DNA from: Zygaena filipendulae
Lineage: Eukaryota > Arthropoda > Insecta > Lepidoptera > Zygaenidae
Reading direction: 5' to 3'
Assembly: GCA_907165275.2 (NCBI GenBank)
Contig: OU015679.1
Location: forward strand, 62,001 to 126,000
Length of the DNA stretch: 64,000 nt
Within the stretch, counting starts at the first letter, position 1, and the number at the start of each line of letters is the position of its first letter. A program made the translations under genes and the position numbers. This document shows, in pieces, positions 1-10,107 of the stretch. Under the pieces are notes generated by a model. The model had not been told where the DNA came from. It saw nothing but the letters and a program-made list of their open reading frames with translations, and did no database searches.

Positions 1-936
1 TGCGTGCCAGGTCGAGGTTGAAGGCTAGTTGGTCTTGGTGGGGCTTCCACACTAGACCCAAAACCTTTTCTATTTGGCTGCCATCGCTCAGGTTGACGGC
101 CGGTCGCTGCGCTGCTTCGGGGTCAATGGCCCCGAGTACGTCGACTGAGTTCGATGCCCATTTGCGCAGGTCAAAGTGGCCGCGTCGGTGGATATCTCGC
201 ACCTGGCTGGACACTTCAACGGCCTCGGCCGTGGTCTCGAAACTGTCTAGGTAGTCGTCCATGTAGTGATTGTTGACAACGGCAGTTGTCGCCCGTGGCA
301 TAGTATTTTGGTATCTTACCGCGTTTCTGTTCTTAACGTAGATGGCCGTTGACGGCGATCAGGTGGCGCCGAAGATGAGTGACGTCATCCGGTATTCTGT
401 CGGCGGCTCGCCGTCGCGGCGACTACCTCTCCACAGGTATCGGAGCGCGTCGCGGTCTGACGGGCGTATCTTCACTTGCATGAACATCTCCGCTATATCT
501 GCGGTGACAGCAACGGCATGCTGCCGGAAGCGCATCATGACTCCCGGTAGCGACTGTAGCAGATCAGGACCTGTGAGCAAATGATCATTGAGGGAGACTC
601 CCTTCGTCTTGGCAGCGGCGTCGTGAACTATTCTAAGTTTCTCCGATTTTAACGGGTTCACGACGGCAAAGTGTGGTAAGTACCACGTTCGATTCGGCGT
701 AGACGATACCGGTGCGGGTTCAGCGTAACCCTTCTCTATGAGAGCAGTCATTTGTTCCTCATACCTTACTTTCAGCGATGGCGATCGGTCGAGCTTCCTC
801 TCGATGCCGTGGAGACGACTCAGGGCGTTCTCCCGGTTACACGGCATCGCAGGATCGTCCTGCTTCCACAGCAGCGCAGTCTCGTACCGGCCGTCCTTCT
901 CCGTCGTGCACTCGTCGTGACTCGTTGTAACTGTCC
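1..936 (-). pseudogene. BEL/Pao-type pol fragment (reverse transcriptase)
   Basis: This is part of a retrotransposon polyprotein whose reverse transcriptase would copy element RNA into DNA. Read on the minus strand, the frame runs from about 925 to the window edge. It contains the BEL/Pao RT start (LRIVHDAAAKTKG, then SLNDHLLTGPDLLQ), a metal-binding stretch (VTADIAEMFMQVKI) and the catalytic YMDD near position 265. One in-frame TGA at 359-361, just after the FGAT motif, interrupts it; the same frame continues on both sides. The fragment joins gypsy-type leader DNA at about 936/937 in the same orientation, so it looks like the far side of a recombinant or deleted element. It is dead, and gag, integrase and LTRs are not in view. 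Confidence 0.85.
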
Positions 937-1608
937 AATTTAAACTTCTAAATTGCGATCGAAAATGTTTTATATTTATTAAAAGTTTTTACGTATAATC
1001 ACACTAACACTAGCTGATCGACCTTGGACAATTTAATCGGTTAAAGTTTATTTTTACACTGTTTTACGCTTCTATTCTTCAAAAGTTTTAACTTCAATAT
1101 AAATTTTCATTCCTTAGCAATCTGCAAAGAAATGCAAACTTATAATACCCCCCCCCCTGACTTTTATAATGCAAACACTTTCAGGCCGAAGTCCAATCTC
1201 AAGACCTTTCCATTTTCACAAGCAACAATTTGTAGGGCTTTTACCCCTACTTGAATTTTACTTTAACTAGCCATGACAATCCCGATTTTATGTTAATTTA
1301 ATTTAACCTGATTAGGAATCCTGGTTTACTATGACATCAATTTGTAGGGTGTAACCCCCACGTTATTATGTTTAAATAGCCATGCATTTATTGACCTAGG
1401 CCATTTGTATTCATTCTAGTCAACCATGCGATACGCTGTCGCGGTCGTTTATATTTATTTGATTCAACCATGCGATACTCTGTCGCGGTCGTTTATTCGT
1501 ATGTAAGCCAACCATGCGATTCACTGTAGCGGTCGCTTTTACATTTATGCAAGCCAACCATGCGATTCGCTGTCGCGGTCGGTTTTACATTTCTAACTTA
1601 GCCATGAT
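937..1608 (-). other. 5' leader of G-family gypsy element copy G1
   Basis: No coding signal is seen. On the minus strand this follows the primer-binding site and matches the leader of element B (about 49218-49745) and partly that of A (25740-25990). Shared landmarks are the 44-bp tandem repeats, the phrase around the word caccctacaaattgttg, and the block ending in a gaag-t/c-ttaaatt word. The match stops at about 937, where Pao-type coding begins. A C-rich homopolymer lies near 1147-1156. Confidence 0.8.
1421..1598 (-). repeat. 44-bp tandem repeats in G-family leader (four units)
   Basis: Four units start near 1421, 1465, 1509 and 1554. Each contains CAACCATGCGAT, a few variable bases, then a CTGTCGCGGTCG-type core. 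Read on the minus strand the core is GCGACCGCGACAGCGAATCGC-like, with GCGA and TCGC at its two ends, so each unit could form a short stem. The same repeat occurs three times in A (25761-25885) and three times in B (49236-49362). Confidence 0.85.
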
Positions 1609-1624
1609 CCTGGTCACGGCACCA
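1609..1624 (-). other. Primer-binding site of G1
   Basis: On the minus strand TGGTGCCGTGACCAGG follows the LTR end (TTACA) after three bases. The identical string stands at the same place in A (25724-25739) and B (49202-49217). That position just downstream of a 5' LTR is where a tRNA primes minus-strand synthesis. I do not assign the tRNA. Confidence 0.75.
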
Positions 1625-3633
1625 ATTTGTAACTTACCCCCCCTTCGCGCGACTTCCTCCGATCTACTTCTTACTACGATAATCTCTAATTTGGCCTGAT
1701 TGTCTAGTGGTTAGGACTCTAATTTCGTTGTGTGCAGTAACCTATGATCCTTTTAGGTTGAGATTGAACTATCGTCTTAGTATTTGCATCATAGTTTTTT
1801 GTTTGGTCAAGTTTATAGCTAAGATTCTAAAGTTAATACATGAACGATCTCTAATTTATGCTTAGCGAATACACGGACGGTTTTAGATTAGTACACGGAC
1901 GAATCCCTATTTTTATTGCTTTCGTGCGACCTCTTTCCTAACTTTAGGTGGATGATCTATTTTTAATCTATTTATGTGGATGATCTAGTTTTGTTAGTTT
2001 GTTTGTGACGACCTGCCTCCCTAACATTATATCGATGTTCTATTTTATTAGTTTGTTTTCCGGCCTAATTCATTACTTTGTATTGATGACCTAATCTATT
2101 AGCTTGTAGGCTAAGTTTGAATAATCTTAACCCTAATGTTTTTAATCTCTACAGTTTTCTTTAGGTTGTGTTTGTCGGTTTAACCCCGGTCAACATCTCG
2201 TCAAAAGCTACCATTCCTGGCTCAGATGGCTCAGACATTGCCAGGACGCATAAATATATTTAATAAACCACCCAGACGACTCTATTCCAAGGTCGACCAG
2301 GTTTTGTCCCCTCAGCATGACGCAAGCATTGGCCACAGGAACCTCAAGTACTACGTGAAATGATTGTTGGCACTGCAACCAATCCCGACGTCAAACCGAA
2401 GGTAAGGCTTCCAGTTAATACATAAGTATTCGCCGGAAGGTGGTATAGCCCCTCCTGCGCTATTCCACGGTGATGACCGTCCAGCACAATGCCTTCGTCA
2501 CCTCCCCCAACCTGTTTCACAAGGTAGAGGATCATTCTAGATGGTTACATCATTCATTCACCAGCGTCCGTTTCAGGAATCCAGTGAGGAGACTGTACGT
2601 CCCCAGTCCGAAGACTACCGCCGCTTTGGAGCCATGGTGAGCCCTTGAATATGTGCCAGCCCGAAGACCAGGGTTGGGTGGGACCACCACAAACCAAACC
2701 CCAGCACAGTGATCCAAAATTGTATGTGTGTGTTATCGGAGACCAATCTCTCCCTGGAACCTGGAACTTCAGCTGATGAACTCTCTGTCATACTGCAAGC
2801 AGTAAGACCGTAGCCTAGCCGTAGCTGTAGAGTTGAATGGCTCTCTCTCCCCTGTGAACCCACTCGGGCATCCAACTCGTTCTGCCACATCAGAACATTG
2901 GCAAGCACATCGTGTTGAAAAACACAAAGGTTGCCGAGAATCTAGCGTCAGCGACGAGGTCGCCAACAGCCGATCCCCCAGCCTCTGCACAACGGTCTCG
3001 ATCGCAAAGCGCAGGGACCTACGTAAGCATACATGTGGTTGCGAGTCACAGTAGCTCCAGTCTGTCTCCGCAGCCAGCAATCGAGCCACAGAGCGCATTG
3101 GCCCATCGATAATATTTGTAATAAAAAGAAAGGTAAAACAGAAAGAAGAGCGAACAACCCTTCCCTGGTGTAGGAGAGGGCCGGCATCTCCAGTCAGCCG
3201 CATCGGTGATATGTAGATTGAATAACACGGAAGGCGTTGTTATTCAAGGTAAGGTACAAGGCGCACAACGAAACTCGTCACGGCGCAGATGACTCAAGGC
3301 GCGGATTTTTACCCATCTACGTCATCATACGCTCGCGACGTGCAATGTCCAACCGTTCAAGATTAGAGTTCCGTTTGCTTCGAGCCTATTTGGTACTGTG
3401 ATTTGCAGATCCTTCCTCGTGACTAATGTTTTCAGGTCTACGCTCGAGATATCCTTACGGACGTCAAGTGCACTGACAGACCTTCGCACAAAAACATTAA
3501 ACCACTCTGCGCTATCGCTCGCTCAACAAGACTATTCGTAACGAACCGTCTTTTGTAATGATAAAAATCAATACAATATTCTACTCAAAGTATCTCGTTC
3601 ACGAGGCACATCGGCCCACCATACGCTTTCATG

Positions 3634-4560
3634 TGTAGCGGAGGTATTACGAGCAGGTAGGTATTAAACTCACATTTGCTGTAGAAATGGAATTTTGGAA
3701 GTAGTTTATTGTTAAAAACTTAGCGCTATATATACAGAAAACCTTAAAACTAACAACCAATCAAAAACACAACATTAAATATTTACAACCAAACAACCAA
3801 TGAGAAATCGTACATTAAACGGCGGACAGATTCAAGCGAGATGCTAGTTTCTAGAATTTCATAGTCTCCTCTCGTCGCACACTCGCACCGCGCATGCGCG
3901 GGGTGCACGGCGCGGAGGACGCGGGCGGCGCGCGCGCAGGAGCTCAGTCCGCCGCGTCTCAAGCGCCAGTCGCCATCGATCGTTGAGAGCGCAAGGCCGC
4001 GCGTCTCGCGCCGGACCGCGAATCGTGGATGTGCGTGTGGTGCCATACAGGTGTCTCCGACCGAGTAGTTCCATGGTGCTTGATGGCGTACAACAGCGGC
4101 GCAAGATCCAGGCGATTAAAAACGGCTCTTTTCAGGGCCACTCTTTCCATTTTGATGTACTGCCTGATCTTGCTTGCGTAGTTACTTCAGTGAGTGTGAC
4201 CCAGGAACGTGACGTCGCTTGACTGTTCCTTCGAATCTCCAGCGAGGTCGTCTTTTTCAAGATTGCTCCTCGCACTTTCCTCTGTCTGGAATTCGTTGGA
4301 ATTGAGTCAGCTAGGCAATAAAGAATAACATAACAAGTTGTCCGTGTCCTGTTTCTTTCTTGTGATTCGATAATAAGGTGATTCCACTGTGTATGTTATT
4401 TCTCTCTTGCTCCTTCAACCTTCCTGATCCTTGATCCAATTCCCCGGTAAAGGTATGTTACGTACACGGTTTGGTAATGGTAGGTACATGGAGGTAAACC
4501 GCTGTGAAGTATGTAAGTATTTTCGTAAGTATTTCTGTGCTCATGTGCAAGGTGTGCACA
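3634..4560 (-). repeat. 3' LTR of element C
   Basis: 927 bp, minus strand from TGTGCACACCTTGC to CCTCCGCTACA. It matches 8632-9558 with no difference seen. A GC-rich block (3890-4020) lies in otherwise ordinary sequence. The 60-90 codon frames inside it are shared with the other LTR simply because the copies are identical; none looks like a gene. Confidence 0.93.
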
Positions 4561-4572
4561 GTATCCCCCTTC
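4561..4572 (-). other. Polypurine tract of element C
   Basis: On the minus strand GAAGGGGGATAC directly follows the pol stop codon and abuts the 3' LTR. This is the expected plus-strand primer. The same tract is kept in element D (24133-24144). Confidence 0.75.
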
Positions 4573-6519
4573 AAGCAAAGCGTACGGTTTTCTTCACGAC
4601 TCGTCCGCTCCGGGTGATGTAAGGTGACGTAGGTAAGACAGCTGGAGTCGAATTCCTTGTTTCACGTGTTTCGACTGGATCACGGTTCGGTGAACTCGAT
4701 CTCTTGCGTTCCGACGTGACGTCAGTGTCGCTCGTGCTTACGTCTTCTTCGTTAAGTAGGTAGGCAGGCTTGAGTCTATCCAGTGATATCACGGTTGTGC
4801 GTAGTGGTAACTGTATCTTGAAATACTTCTCGTGACGTTGTAGAACTTGATAGGGTCCGTCATATGGCGGAGTCAATGGCGGTCTGACCGCGTCGTTTCG
4901 AACGAAAACGTGTGTACACGTAGCTAGGTTCTTGTGTACGAACGTAGGTCGTGACGTTGTGGTACGATTTGTGGGTATTAACGTTGCCATTGTTCGGCTT
5001 AGCCGTTGCACGTATTCTGCATCTTCGATTTTCGACTGTGTAGGTACGAAAAAATCGGACGGTATTCGTAGTGTTGCGCCGTAGGTCATCAGTGCAGGGC
5101 TGAGATTATCTTCGCGTAGTGCGGTGCGTAAACCAAATAGTACGGTGGGCAACTCGTCTACCCATGTTGTGGTTGCACCGCGCGCCATGAGAGCTGCCTT
5201 CATTGTACGATGAAGTCGTTCTACTTTTCCGTTTGACTGGGCGTGATAACTTGTAGTGCGGATTCTAGATATACCCCATCTCTTCAGTAGTGTGTTGAAT
5301 AGTGCTGACTCAAAATTTTGTGCTCTGTCTGTCGTAATTCTGAGCGGGACGCCAAATCGCACTATCCAGTTCTCGTAGAGGGCTTTTGCGACGCTTTCTG
5401 CGGTGATGTCTTGAACTGGAACAGCTTCCGGCCATCTGGTGCGTCTGTCTATTATGGTGACGCAAAACTTGAAATCGTGCGATAATCGTAGCGGTCCCAC
5501 GACGTCTATGTGTATGTGTTCGAAACGTTGAGAAGGTGGAAACTCTGCCAGAGGAGTGACGACGTGACGATGTACCTTGCTGCGCTGACAGTCGATACAT
5601 GCTTTGGCCCATGTTGCTACTTCTTTGTTCATAGCTGGCCAGAAAAATTTCGATGCTATCTGCTTCCGTGTGGTTCTTGCCCCGGGGTGACATAGCCCGT
5701 GTTGCGCTTTGAATGCGGCATAGCGGTATGTTTTAGGTAAATACGGACGGGGTGACGTAGTCGATAGCTCGCATGTGATTGGTCGGTCGAGTCCGGGAAG
5801 AGTTACTTCGGCGAATTTCAAGTTGGATTGTTTCTTTAGATTTCTCAAGTCTTCGTCGTTGCTTTGGTCTATTGCAAGTTGGTTGTAGTCTATGACATTC
5901 GGGTTCTGGATGTCTTCGATTCGTGATAATGCGTCGGCGATTGGATTTTCTTCACCTTTGATGTACTTGATACTCGAACAAAATTGAGATATGAAATGTA
6001 GCTGCCGTTCTCGTCTCGGTGTGTCGCTACTACTGGCGGGTCTGCTGAGTGCGAAAGAGAGAGGCTTGTGATCGGTGAGTATAGTTACTTCGCAGCCTTC
6101 GATTAGTCTTCTGAAGTGTTTTACAGCCATGTACATAGCTAATAATTCGCGATCGTACACGCTGTAGCGGCGTTGCGTAGGGCTCATTGACTTCGAGAAG
6201 AATGCTAATGGTTTCCAGTTGTTCTCAACCTTTTGTTGTAGTACTGCGCCTAAACTGTGATCCGAGGCGTCTGTCATTATAGCGAGTTTGCAACCGTGAA
6301 CGGGGTAGCTTAGCGTTGTTGCTTCGGTAATGCTTTGGCGGCATTTTTCAAAAGCTTCGTTCGCTTCCGGTGTCCATTCTATTGGCGTTTTGTCATTCTT
6401 TTTCTTGTTGTGAAGAAACTTGTTGAGTTCGTGTTGATGATCGGCTTGATGAGGTAGGCAATCTCGGTAAAAATTAAGCATGCCTAGGAAGCGTCGTAGT
6501 TCGACGATTGTCTTCGGTT
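4571..6519 (-). pseudogene. Element C pol, RNase H and integrase part
   Basis: This is the second part of pol, out of frame with the protease/RT part. The frame opens just after the break near 6520-6530; the link motif ELRRFLGMLNFYR begins the homology. RNase H shows TDASDHSLGAVL, the YDRELLA helix and TDHKPL. Integrase has an HHCC finger (HGLCH ... CIDC), the first catalytic D in HIDVVGP, the second in TTDRAQNFES and the E in SNGKVERLHR. A GPY/F-type module follows (YDGPYQVL). The frame ends in VRFA and a stop immediately before the purine tract. Integrase joins cDNA into the genome in the nucleus. Apart from the single frame break the region is open for 636 codons, so the element is either freshly inactivated or the break is a sequencing error. 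Confidence 0.88.
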
Positions 6520-7718
6520 TCAGATACGAGGAAATTCTTCGATGCGATCTATCGTAGGTTTGATACCGCTGGCGGAGACTTCGTAGCCTAGGAAGTTTAT
6601 AGTTTCAACTCCAAACTGGCATTTGTCGACGTTGAGTGTGACGCCGTGTTTGTCGAGACGTTCTAAGACTTGATGGAGAAGCTTCTTATGGTTGTTTTCA
6701 TCTTCAGAAAATAGGAGAATGTCGTCGACGAAACAGAAACAGTCTTCTATACCTCGGAGAACTTGATGCATGAATCTTTGAAAGGTTTGACTTGCGTTGC
6801 GTAGACCGAACGTCATGCATGTAAATTCGTATAGCCCGAACGGAGTGATTATGGCTGTTTTCTGTGCATCTTCTTTACTCGCCATGGGAATCCAGTAGTA
6901 AGCCATCTTGAGATCAAGTTTCGAAAATATTTTTTTGTTGTTGAGTGGGTACGTGAAATCTTGAATGCGTGGTGTCGGATAGCGATCGGGTTGCGTCACT
7001 GCGTTTAATCTTCGGTAGTCGCCGCATACGCGAAGTCCGCCGTCTTTTTTCGTGACGACGTGTAGAGGGCTGGCCCATGGACTGCTTGAAGGTCTGCAAA
7101 TGCCAATCTCCATCATCCGATCAAATTCGGCTTTTGCGGCGTTGTATTTGTCGGGCGGTAGAGGGCGGGCGCGTGCCGAAAGCGGAGGACCCGTCGTTTC
7201 GATGTGATGTACGACGTCATGTTTGGCTGGCTGCTTAAGAGACATGGGTCGGAGAACGCCAGGAAAATGCTTCAAGATATCGTGATATTGTTGGTCGGAG
7301 CTCACGATGCGAATGAACTCGGCGGTTGTTGATACTTCAGTGGCGTCGACGGTAAGCTTGGTTTCGTCGTCGATTAATTTTTTTCTGTGAAGATCCACGA
7401 GGAGCTTGTAGTGACGTAAGAAGTCTGCACCCAATATGGAAGTCTTCACGTCTGCGACAATAAATGTCCAGGTGAAACTGCGCCGTAGTCCCAGGTTGAG
7501 CTTGATTGTTTTCTCGCCGTAGGTATTTATCGGTGTGTTGTTTGCCGCGTAAAGTTTGTAGGTATGTGCGGCCTTTTTCTTAGTTTTCGATGTTGCAGCC
7601 CAAACAGATATATCTGCGCCAGTGTCCACGAGGAAACGTTCGTGTGAGTCGCGATCATGAACACAAAGGCGGTTGCTGATCTTGGGGACACCGACATCCG
7701 CCGCGGTCGGTGTCGACG
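6520..7718 (-). CDS. Element C pol, protease and reverse transcriptase part
   Basis: The pol frame is open upstream of the first ATG (7629) and overlaps the end of gag in the -1 frame, which suggests -1 frameshifting from gag. The aspartic protease motif is DTGADIS with a second motif ILGADFL. RT follows: KKDGGLRVCGDYRRLN, the FSKLDLKMAYY metal site, FGLRNA, and a catalytic box read as FVDD instead of the usual Y-x-DD. It stops in EEFPRI at about 6520. The downstream RNase H/integrase lies in another frame, so an indel at about 6520-6530 has split the polyprotein. The product would be processed by its own protease in cytoplasmic particles. Confidence 0.88.
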
Positions 7719-8576
7719 TTAGTTTTCCGACGTCTTGTTACGTTGTGCGCACGGTGACTCGCAGCGTATTGCCTTCTTGCCAAACTTGTGATGGTATCTG
7801 CATAACCACGTAGGATCGCCAGGCTTCACACGGGATGATGATGAGCGTGAGTGAGAGCGGTAGCGTCCGCGAAATGGTTGACGAGATGTTTGACGCGTGG
7901 TATGCCGTGCTCGCAATTCCGCCACTTGTAATGTGAGTTTTTCCAATCTTGATAGGATCTCTGAGTGCGGTGGCTCGCAGGTGCTGTTAGATGATGCTGC
8001 TGAAGAGGTTGCGTTTGATACTGCTGCCACGGTGTTGACGAGCGTGCTCCCGACGTACTCCATCATCCTGTCTGCCATTGCTGCTAACGTGTCGAGTGAA
8101 GATTCTTTGTTGATAGAGAGTACGCAGCGACAGTGGGCTGGCACGTGATTGAGCCACTCGATCTTCAAGCCTTCTTCAGTGATGAGGCCGTTATTGAGTT
8201 CTCTCATTTTTCGTAGCAGCACGCTGGGTTTCTGGTCGCCGATGTCTAAACCGCTGATGAGCTTCTGAAAGTTCTCGACTTCTGATTTTTCGTACACGGT
8301 GAGTAGTCGATTTTTCACGGCTTCATATTTCCCTTTCTCAGGTGGGCTGTATAGTAGGTCGGTGATGTGCTGTAGATCGGCCGGTTCTAGCTTCGAAAGG
8401 ACGTATCTGTATTTTTGGTCATCTGATGTCTTCAAGGGATCGATGACTGCCTCAAACTGGACGAACCAGGCTCTGGGAACGGTGCGCCAAAATGGAAGTA
8501 GTTTTGACTGCACGGAGATCGCAGCCAGGTCAGCGATTTTGGTTGTCTCGACGATTTTTTGTTCTTGCTCGGCCAT
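7719..8576 (-). CDS. Element C gag
   Basis: The structural protein that would form the particle and bind element RNA, 285 codons. It begins MAEQEQKIVETTKIADL at 8576, 55 bp after the 5' LTR. A capsid-like region (FWRTVPRAWFVQFEAVI ... YDVLSKLEP-like, VENFQKLISGLDIGDQKPS) is followed by a basic Ser/Arg stretch. Near the C-terminus is one Cys/His knuckle, CRYHHKFG...RCESPC, of the C-x2/3-H-x8/9-C-x3-C kind reported for CsRn1 elements rather than the usual CCHC. The frame is intact. Pol overlaps its end in the -1 frame. Confidence 0.88.
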   Translation of the reverse strand: MAEQEQKIVETTKIADLAAISVQSKLLPFWRTVPRAWFVQFEAVIDPLKTSDDQKYRYVLSKLEPADLQHITDLLYSPPEKGKYEAVKNRLLTVYEKSEVENFQKLISGLDIGDQKPSVLLRKMRELNNGLITEEGLKIEWLNHVPAHCRCVLSINKESSLDTLAAMADRMMEYVGSTLVNTVAAVSNATSSAASSNSTCEPPHSEILSRLEKLTLQVAELRARHTTRQTSRQPFRGRYRSHSRSSSSRVKPGDPTWLCRYHHKFGKKAIRCESPCAQRNKTSEN

Positions 8577-8611
8577 AGCTTCAGCCTTTTGTTGATTCCT
8601 TTTTTCTTCTT

Positions 8612-8630
8612 GATTGTCGGAGGGTCACCA
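8612..8630 (-). other. Primer-binding site of element C
   Basis: The minus strand reads TGGTGACCCTCCGACAATC one base after the 5' LTR. The first nine bases and the CCGAC that follows resemble the complement of the tRNA-Trp 3' end, the primer known for CsRn1 elements. The match is not perfect. Confidence 0.65.
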
Positions 8631-8631
8631 C

Positions 8632-9558
8632 TGTAGCGGAGGTATTACGAGCAGGTAGGTATTAAACTCACATTTGCTGTAGAAATGGAATTTTGGAAGT
8701 AGTTTATTGTTAAAAACTTAGCGCTATATATACAGAAAACCTTAAAACTAACAACCAATCAAAAACACAACATTAAATATTTACAACCAAACAACCAATG
8801 AGAAATCGTACATTAAACGGCGGACAGATTCAAGCGAGATGCTAGTTTCTAGAATTTCATAGTCTCCTCTCGTCGCACACTCGCACCGCGCATGCGCGGG
8901 GTGCACGGCGCGGAGGACGCGGGCGGCGCGCGCGCAGGAGCTCAGTCCGCCGCGTCTCAAGCGCCAGTCGCCATCGATCGTTGAGAGCGCAAGGCCGCGC
9001 GTCTCGCGCCGGACCGCGAATCGTGGATGTGCGTGTGGTGCCATACAGGTGTCTCCGACCGAGTAGTTCCATGGTGCTTGATGGCGTACAACAGCGGCGC
9101 AAGATCCAGGCGATTAAAAACGGCTCTTTTCAGGGCCACTCTTTCCATTTTGATGTACTGCCTGATCTTGCTTGCGTAGTTACTTCAGTGAGTGTGACCC
9201 AGGAACGTGACGTCGCTTGACTGTTCCTTCGAATCTCCAGCGAGGTCGTCTTTTTCAAGATTGCTCCTCGCACTTTCCTCTGTCTGGAATTCGTTGGAAT
9301 TGAGTCAGCTAGGCAATAAAGAATAACATAACAAGTTGTCCGTGTCCTGTTTCTTTCTTGTGATTCGATAATAAGGTGATTCCACTGTGTATGTTATTTC
9401 TCTCTTGCTCCTTCAACCTTCCTGATCCTTGATCCAATTCCCCGGTAAAGGTATGTTACGTACACGGTTTGGTAATGGTAGGTACATGGAGGTAAACCGC
9501 TGTGAAGTATGTAAGTATTTTCGTAAGTATTTCTGTGCTCATGTGCAAGGTGTGCACA
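8632..9558 (-). repeat. 5' LTR of element C
   Basis: 927 bp, identical by eye to 3634-4560. TSD CATG at 9559-9562 matches 3630-3633. After the TSD the host G1 LTR resumes for 39 bp before the Jockey insertion. Confidence 0.93.
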
Positions 9559-10107
9559 CATGCGACCACCAAGTATCGCAATCGCGCATGCTCGCCTCTG
9601 CGGGACTGGCTACCCATCCACCGCTGACTACACTTCGGAGCTGCAAGCTGATCCTGATCCTGCTGCCGCTGCTGTTGCTGTGTCCTGCGACGTGTTCGTG
9701 CTCTGTTCCGGCTCCCGGCTCTCTCCAACGCGGTCTCGGCGGCGTAATTTCTTGTTTACGCCCCCCGAGCCGCGTCCGTCTTCCGCGCACGGCTTCGTGC
9801 AGTGCTGCGCGCGATACCAGGGAGCGGCAACTGAGTTTGCTAACCGTGGTATCGTCGCAGCGGTGCTGTACGGCGCTGCGGGCGGGAGCGGCGGGAAGGT
9901 CGCGGCCTTCTGTGGCCTCTCGGTCGAGCCTGCGGCCTAGGGGAGACGCAAACCAGCGGCCGGCGCGCACCGCTTCGGATCAAATGTCCGTAGCGGGGCG
10001 CTGTTAGGTGCTGGCGTGCGTCTTCTCTATTCGGAGCGCACTGTGGGCGGGTCCTAACCCCCCCTCCCCCTCGTGTTGACCCTGTCGGCCATCTCGCACC
10101 TAAGCGG

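Larger units (their letters stand above)
3634..9558 (-). mobile_element. Element C: CsRn1-type Ty3/gypsy retrotransposon, recent
   Basis: A complete LTR retrotransposon of 5,925 bp on the minus strand: 5' LTR 8632-9558, primer site, gag, pol, purine tract, 3' LTR 3634-4560. It is flanked by the 4-bp duplication CATG (3630-3633 and 9559-9562) inside the G1 LTR, and removing it restores that LTR. The two LTRs are both 927 bp and I found no difference between them by eye, so insertion is recent. The CHCC-type gag knuckle and a primer site resembling the 3' end of tRNA-Trp fit the CsRn1 clade. Pol carries one frame break near 6520-6530. D is an older copy of this family. Confidence 0.93.

Noticed and set aside
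3859..4222. Small frames in the C LTR, duplicated at 8857-9220
   Set aside because: They are present twice only because the LTRs are identical. They are not conserved in the D LTR and have no motif.
9429..10007. 192-codon frame on the plus strand
   Set aside because: It runs across the C LTR, the TSD, G1 and the Jockey 5' UTR, so it joins unrelated DNA.
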